NCBI RefSeq assembly: GCF_000003855.2
Contig: NW_003101664.1
Coordinates: forward strand, 1,240,878 to 1,304,877
Reading direction: 5' to 3'
DNA length: 64,000 nt
Origin: Blastomyces gilchristii SLH14081
Taxonomy: Eukaryota > Ascomycota > Eurotiomycetes > Onygenales > Ajellomycetaceae
Shown: piece by piece, positions 58,803 through 64,000 of the stretch
Layout of the letters: the number at the start of each line of letters is the position of its first letter
Numbering within the stretch: the first letter of the stretch is position 1
Program-made: the position numbers and the translations under genes
Notes under the pieces: generated by a model
What the model was told of the DNA's origin: nothing
Database searches by the model: none
The model's input: the letters and a program-made list of their open reading frames with translations, nothing else

Positions 58803-61800
58803 TGTCAGGTCACGTGATCTGGCTTACTAATCCTTTCACTATATAACTTCTCACAAAGCTAGCAACCTTTCAATCACACAAGCTTTACACCTTTCACAGG
58901 ATATGAGACCCATTTTGTGCAAAATCACTGTCAATTCGGGATTCCTTGTCAATATACTCATTATTTAACTACTGCTTCATTTGATACACTCATCAGGAGT
59001 TAAAATCATCTTATTCTATCAGTATTGATGTGTTTGAGATCTTGATGATCAATAATACTACTGCTCACTTAAAAAAGAGGCTTGCAGAAAATGCATCACA
59101 TTTGCAAAAAAAAAAAAAAAGCAAGAAAAAGAGAACAATATTGGCAAAGATTCAATAAACTAATATCAAGAATCCAATAAATGAATATCAAGATGGTGGA
59201 TTCAATACAATCTCACTCACATACACATTCGCGATCTCGCGTCCTTTTCACTGAGTCAGTTGCAATTGATGATGATAATTCTTCACACTCACACTCTGTC
59301 AGTGAACATTCTTCTGAAGCCTTTGAAAGCTTCATTGACAAAACACTCTCTCAATTTGAAGCTGGTTTGAATACAGCTTCTGACACGGTCAGGCTGACCC
59401 TCTGATCTACTCAACAGCTTGATGCTGATTCTCTTGATGAGAATAATGAACACTCAGATATCTACTATTCAGGTGAGACAATATCAAACCAACAGATAAA
59501 GTATCTCAAGATGACACTTGAGATGAATAAGAGGAAACAAAGAGTTCTAGAACTCAAACTACAACTGGAAAAACTCTGTCAACAGAGATTCTCTACAGAT
59601 TGATCACAGAATATCAACAATCATTCTGTCATCACATCAACAGCCACATGGAATTCTAATCTCAGTGAAAGGTTGGAATTCAACCATTATGAACTGAATA
59701 GCTGTGTTGACAAGGCAATCTCCTAATTCAAGAAAGATGTCAAGAATACTGTGAGATCAAACAGTCTAACTGACACATTCAATTACACCACATGAAGCAT
59801 CTTCATGAAATTGAAACTGATTGATGCACAGTGTTGATATATGATAGAGAAACAACAGACTCAGAACCCTCTACAAAGAGATGACAAATGAGCACTATTC
59901 TGAGACATCAGAAACCAGTGACTCTACACATTCATCTTGAACTTCTTGAATGCAGATGTCAGACCACATTTCTTCAAATATGATGAAAATTGAATTGCTT
60001 ATACTCTATGAAATGCGATTAAACAGAAATACTCTGTTCTCAAAACACAGTTACACTGTGAGACAGTTCTGAAATTCATGTCTCTTGATAACACACAGGT
60101 CATCAATCTACACACATTCTTTGATAAGTTTCAGTCTGTCATTATGAAATTGAAGATGTTGAATGCTTCCCTCTCAGATGCATGAATATTTGATACCTTC
60201 TACTCAGTTCTACTCAATAATTGAAGAAATTATGTTCAGAAGAAGATAGAGAAAATACAGGATTTCAAATCCACAGCTGTGATATTGAATGTTGATCTTC
60301 TCATGAAGGAAATCTGTTCACAGCTTGATTCTTCAAAAGATAAAAAGAATCTGTAGAATATAGATTCTGCAGTTAACATAGCTACAACAGCTACAACAGC
60401 TACAATGACTATTAACAACAATACATTGAATTCAGCCTGTGAAGGCTGTACTGAACATGATTATAGTAGTACTCAAGAGAGCTCTTAAAACTATCAGAGA
60501 TCAGGAAATTCACCTATCTGTTCTGAATGTGAGAGATCTCACTTTAACATCTGTTGATTGATCAATCCAGACAGTGCTCTGAATAATTGAAGGATAAACA
60601 ATGCTGTGAGAATAAAGGAATTCAAGAAAAAGAAGAAAAAGAATAATAGTAAGAGTAGAACTCAACTATTCATTACAGATGAATCAGACACCTATCAGAT
60701 GACAAATCTCACAGAGGTTATCAATGTACCAGCCTGTTTCATGAAACCTCACAAGAATTCCCTCACTATATGAGATAGTGGCGCCGGATGCTACATAGTG
60801 AGTGATAGATCATGATTTTCAGAACTTATAGCAATCAATGATTCAACAGTTCAAGTGATCAACAAGGCCATTATGAAGATTCAGAGTGTCAGCACTGTAT
60901 TCATTCTAGTGAGTGAAAGATTGATAGAATTCAATCATGTATACTACATGTCAGAACTATCCGCAAATCTGATCTCTGCTGAGCTTATAAAATGTCAGAG
61001 CTATATTCACTGTGATATACAAGTTAATGCTGAGAACTACTTTGAGTTTCTGTCATCTATTAACAGTGATATCTTCTACATCAATCTGTCTCACAATAAT
61101 ATTTACATTCTATTCAACAGCTCACCGACATTTCATGAGATAATGAATAACTCAATGTATGAAGCAGTGGCATATGTGGCTGTTTCAAAACCAAAGACAA
61201 TCTCAACAGATTATGATCTGAATGCTGAGTCTTTGAGACCTTTCAGCCACAAGAAGATTGAACAGTTAATCAATTCTAAGAATTCAGATACTGATTTCTT
61301 TATTATCTCATCTTCATCTCAATTATCTGCAGTTCTTTCAAAACAGCTTCTGATAGATGAGTGACATCACTGACTTGATCATATCAGTGAAAATAGTATA
61401 TTAAAAATGACCAGGGACCCGCGATTTGATATTGTCATTATCAGTTCAAAGAAATTATTATTCTGTGTCACATGTATTAAGTCTAAACAGAAACACACTT
61501 TCTACAAGAATTCCACATCATGTTGTATCACCTGTAAGACCTTGAAAATTTGAGTGAATATCTTCAGTGATGATGAGACTCTTGAAACTGAGAATGATAT
61601 ATCATCTTACACTGACAAGAAGCTTGCAATGATGATAACAGATGATATCATCTGTATAAGGTGAATATTTCTATTGAAACACAAGGATGAGATGTTGAGA
61701 TATCTACAGATCTTCAATCAATTCATCAAGAATCTGCTGAGATGTGGCATTGCAATCATTCACTCAGATTGTGAAGAATTGAATTCAAATACAGTCACAG

Positions 61801-64000
61801 CATACATGCTCAGCAAAGATATAAAATGAGAGCTGACTCTCTCTGATACTTCATAGTAAGATGAAGTATCTGAACAATTAATCAGTTTAATCATTGAGAA
61901 GTTCTGATCACTATTAATAGACTCTTCAGCTCTGAAAAAGATATGAGATGAGACAGTTATTACAGTCACAGAGCTGCTTAATCTTATGCCAATCTCAACA
62001 ATATTGTATAAAAGCTCTGAAAATACAAAGCTGATTACACTGTATAAGGCCTGGCTTGAAGCTCTATCTTCTGCACACAATATTCACTGATGAGGTTGTA
62101 AAGCATTCTTGAAGATAGTTCTCAAGCTCATCAATAAGATGACTTCTCATTTCAAAGAGTTGATTTTTGTGAGTTATGATAATTTTATTAATTATAGATT
62201 AGTAAACCCCTTTAATAAGCATTTATACATATCAAAAGACATCATCTTTCAGAAGAACCTTCATCTTGCTGATTTATCAATACTGATAACACACAATCTG
62301 AAGATTCTACTCAATGCAGTCTGTAAAGCAGCTGCAGTGATTTCTTCAGTGACACCAGGCCTACTCACTGCAGTCTGTTAAGAGATTGCAGTGATTTCTG
62401 ATTCATCAATAGATGATCTATTCATTGATGAGGAAATTCAACCTGAGTGTTTATTATTTCTCATACTCACTAATAATTGATGAATTGACTATGATATCTC
62501 TATGAGAATACCTATCTTTTTAGTGCAGAATACACTGAACTTCTCAGAATTCACAGTTGAATCAGATGATTCTTCAACATCTATAAGAGATATCACTACA
62601 ATGAGAGAAGATTCAGTGAGAGACAGTCTTGAAGATCTACTCACTGATTCTGAGATTGCTGCACTTTCAATCCTGAAAAACCTCACATGTGTCAAAGCTT
62701 TCATGAAATGAAAGTATTATTACAAGACCTGTGTTAAAGAGATCAATTATTTGAAATAGATAGAGATCTGATGACTGATTGAGAGAACATCACAAATGAG
62801 TATTCTTCACAGTCAATGAGTATTTGACAAAAAGTTCAACAATATAAGTGATGTTATCTGCTATAAGACCTGCTGAGTTGTCTGCAGAAATCTTCAACAG
62901 AAGAAAGTTAATTACTCAAGAATCTTTGCATCTGTTATCTCTGCATTCATCTCATGAGCTCTCATAATGATCTCAGCATCCCGGGGATAATATGTTCTGC
63001 AGATTGATATGATGATCACTTTTTTGAATGCTCAGCTGCCTGCTGATGAACAGATATATATAAATCAACTCACAGAATTCCATGAAGACTGTGATGATCT
63101 TATGTGTGAGTTGATGCAGAGACTCTACAGTCTTAAGCAAGCAGCACTCTTATGATATGAGAAGCTGTGAAAGATGCTATTGCACTCAGGCTTCTGTGTC
63201 AGTCTCTATGATACTGAACTATTTATTCATGATGAAAGACAGGTCTATATAATCATTTACATGAATGATGTCCATCTCTACAGCCTGAAAATCGAAGATC
63301 TGGACTGGGCCAAAGCTGAAATTGCTGCTAATTACAAGATCAAGAATATAGGGGATTTCAATCACTATCTAGAAATGAAGATTGATAGAGATTCAACTTC
63401 ATTGACATTGTTTCAACTCCTCTTTATAAGGAATCTTCTGGAGAAGTTCTCAATGAATGACTGTCATTCTACATCCACTTCTATGAAGAAGAACATCAAT
63501 TTCATGAATGATGATGAGGAACTGATTGCATACATAGCAGAATTTACTCTATGATTCTATCAATTCAGTATCAGATCCCTGCAATATCTGGCATTCAATA
63601 CACATTCTGATATGAGCTTCACTGCAGGATTTCTTGAACAATTCAACTCTCAGTCTACATCAAAGAACTGGGCTGTATACAAGCATACACTCTGATATCT
63701 ACAGGGTTCAATCAATGAGGGTATAATCTATCACAGAGATGCCGAAATTGAACCTGTAGCATACGCAGATGCCGATTGGGCCGGTAGGGATTCAGAATTC
63801 TGTTCAATCACCAGTTATATCATCTACATGGCAGGTGGCCTCATTGCATGACGGAGCTGCCGACAAACAGGGGTCTTCAAGTCATCAACAGAGGCCGAAT
63901 ACATTGCATCCTCTGAGGCCGCATATGAGCTTGTCTGTCTTCAAGAGCTTCTAGAAGATGCTGGATTCATCCCATTCTGTCTCAACAATCTGAATGCTGA
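58803..64000 (+). mobile_element. Ty1/copia retrotransposon, continues beyond the window
   Basis: The left end begins TGTCAGGTCACGTGATCTGG exactly where homology to hAT copy 1 stops, so this is taken as the start of the 5' LTR; its end cannot be fixed without the 3' LTR. The gag-pol frame from 59181 has copia domain order (protease, integrase, reverse transcriptase, RNase H). The 5' end and the part after about 63240 are less mutated than the middle. Confidence 0.88.
59181..64000 (+). pseudogene. Copia gag-pol polyprotein, one frame, partial
   Basis: One frame runs from the ATG at 59181 to the window end, interrupted mainly by TGA at Trp positions. Gag: Ser/His-rich start, then a capsid-like part and a small Cys-His motif CSECERSHFNIC (60520-60556). 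Protease: WDSGAGCYIVSDRSWF with TGA for both Trp (about 60769-60816). Pre-integrase zinc region: HHWLDHISENS and CVTCIKSKQK (about 61360-61500). Integrase about 61600-62080. Reverse transcriptase: LQIDMMITFLNAQLPADEQIYI, LYSLKQAALLWYEKL and YMNDVHLYS at the YVDD site (63000-63290). RNase H: YADADWAGRDSEFCSITSY and STEAEYIASSEAAYELV (63758-63940). Single-frame copia elements like this need no frameshift signal. Confidence 0.9.

Noticed and set aside
1..64000. TGA read as Trp throughout, suggesting a non-standard (mitochondrial-type) genetic code
   Set aside because: Less mutated copies of the same elements have TGG at the same positions (LINE C versus A and B; the gypsy-C LTR tips), and the GST relic uses TGG. 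The TGA codons are mutated TGG.

Overview
The window looks like a heterochromatic, AT-rich block from a filamentous ascomycete (Pezizomycotina). The evidence is the kind of transposons present (Tad-like LINE, chromodomain Ty3/gypsy, copia, hAT, tRNA-derived SINE), a short-intron glutathione S-transferase relic of fungal type, and massive C-to-T / G-to-A hypermutation of the repeated DNA of the kind made by RIP (repeat-induced point mutation). The species cannot be named from the sequence. No intact protein-coding host gene was found. Almost every element frame is broken by TGA where homologous copies or family motifs require TGG (Trp).

Layout. Nearly everything from 1 to 52,966 is one Russian-doll nest, rebuilt here from target-site duplications (TSDs) and copy-to-copy comparison. 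The outermost layer is an old gypsy-C remnant (52398-52966). LINE copy D (4117-4148 plus 51890-52397) sits in it. LINE D was split by gypsy-B copy 1 (3' part at 1944-4116, itself hit by LINE copy A at 1-1943) and by a second gypsy-B whose two 364-bp LTRs are now 47 kb apart (4149-4512 and 51526-51889, TSD GATTC). Inside this second gypsy-B lie: gypsy-A copy 1 on the minus strand (5940-18479), carrying a tRNA/LINE chimera (11925-16976, TSD CTCTATTCATAG) and a SINE (17765-18139); LINE fragment C (18480-19043); a complete hAT element (19167-32234, 8-bp TSD GAGTAGAT) carrying gypsy-A copy 2 (23819-31049, TSD GTTTT); and a small non-autonomous hAT (35726-51217, 8-bp TSD ATAACTAC) carrying gypsy-A copy 3 (35867-43074, TSD TCTTA) and gypsy-C (43414-51181 minus, TSD CTAAA).

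From about 53520 to 56032 there is a normal-composition island with a glutathione S-transferase pseudogene. It is followed by a second hAT copy (56033-58802) cut by a Ty1/copia element (58803 to beyond the window) whose gag-pol is one reading frame. A 147-bp assembly gap lies at 47198-47344.

How it works together. The autonomous families (LINE, gypsy-A/B/C, copia, hAT) supply their own enzymes; the SINE shares the LINE-type (AAT)n tail and probably used LINE machinery; the small hAT shares the termini of the full hAT. All appear inactivated by RIP-like mutation. That mutation hits C before A, C or G but spares C before T, and fades within roughly 60-150 bp of the outer edge of younger elements. 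The least usual objects are the tRNA-headed LINE insertion, this edge-escape pattern, and extra candidate coding regions downstream of pol in gypsy-A and gypsy-C.
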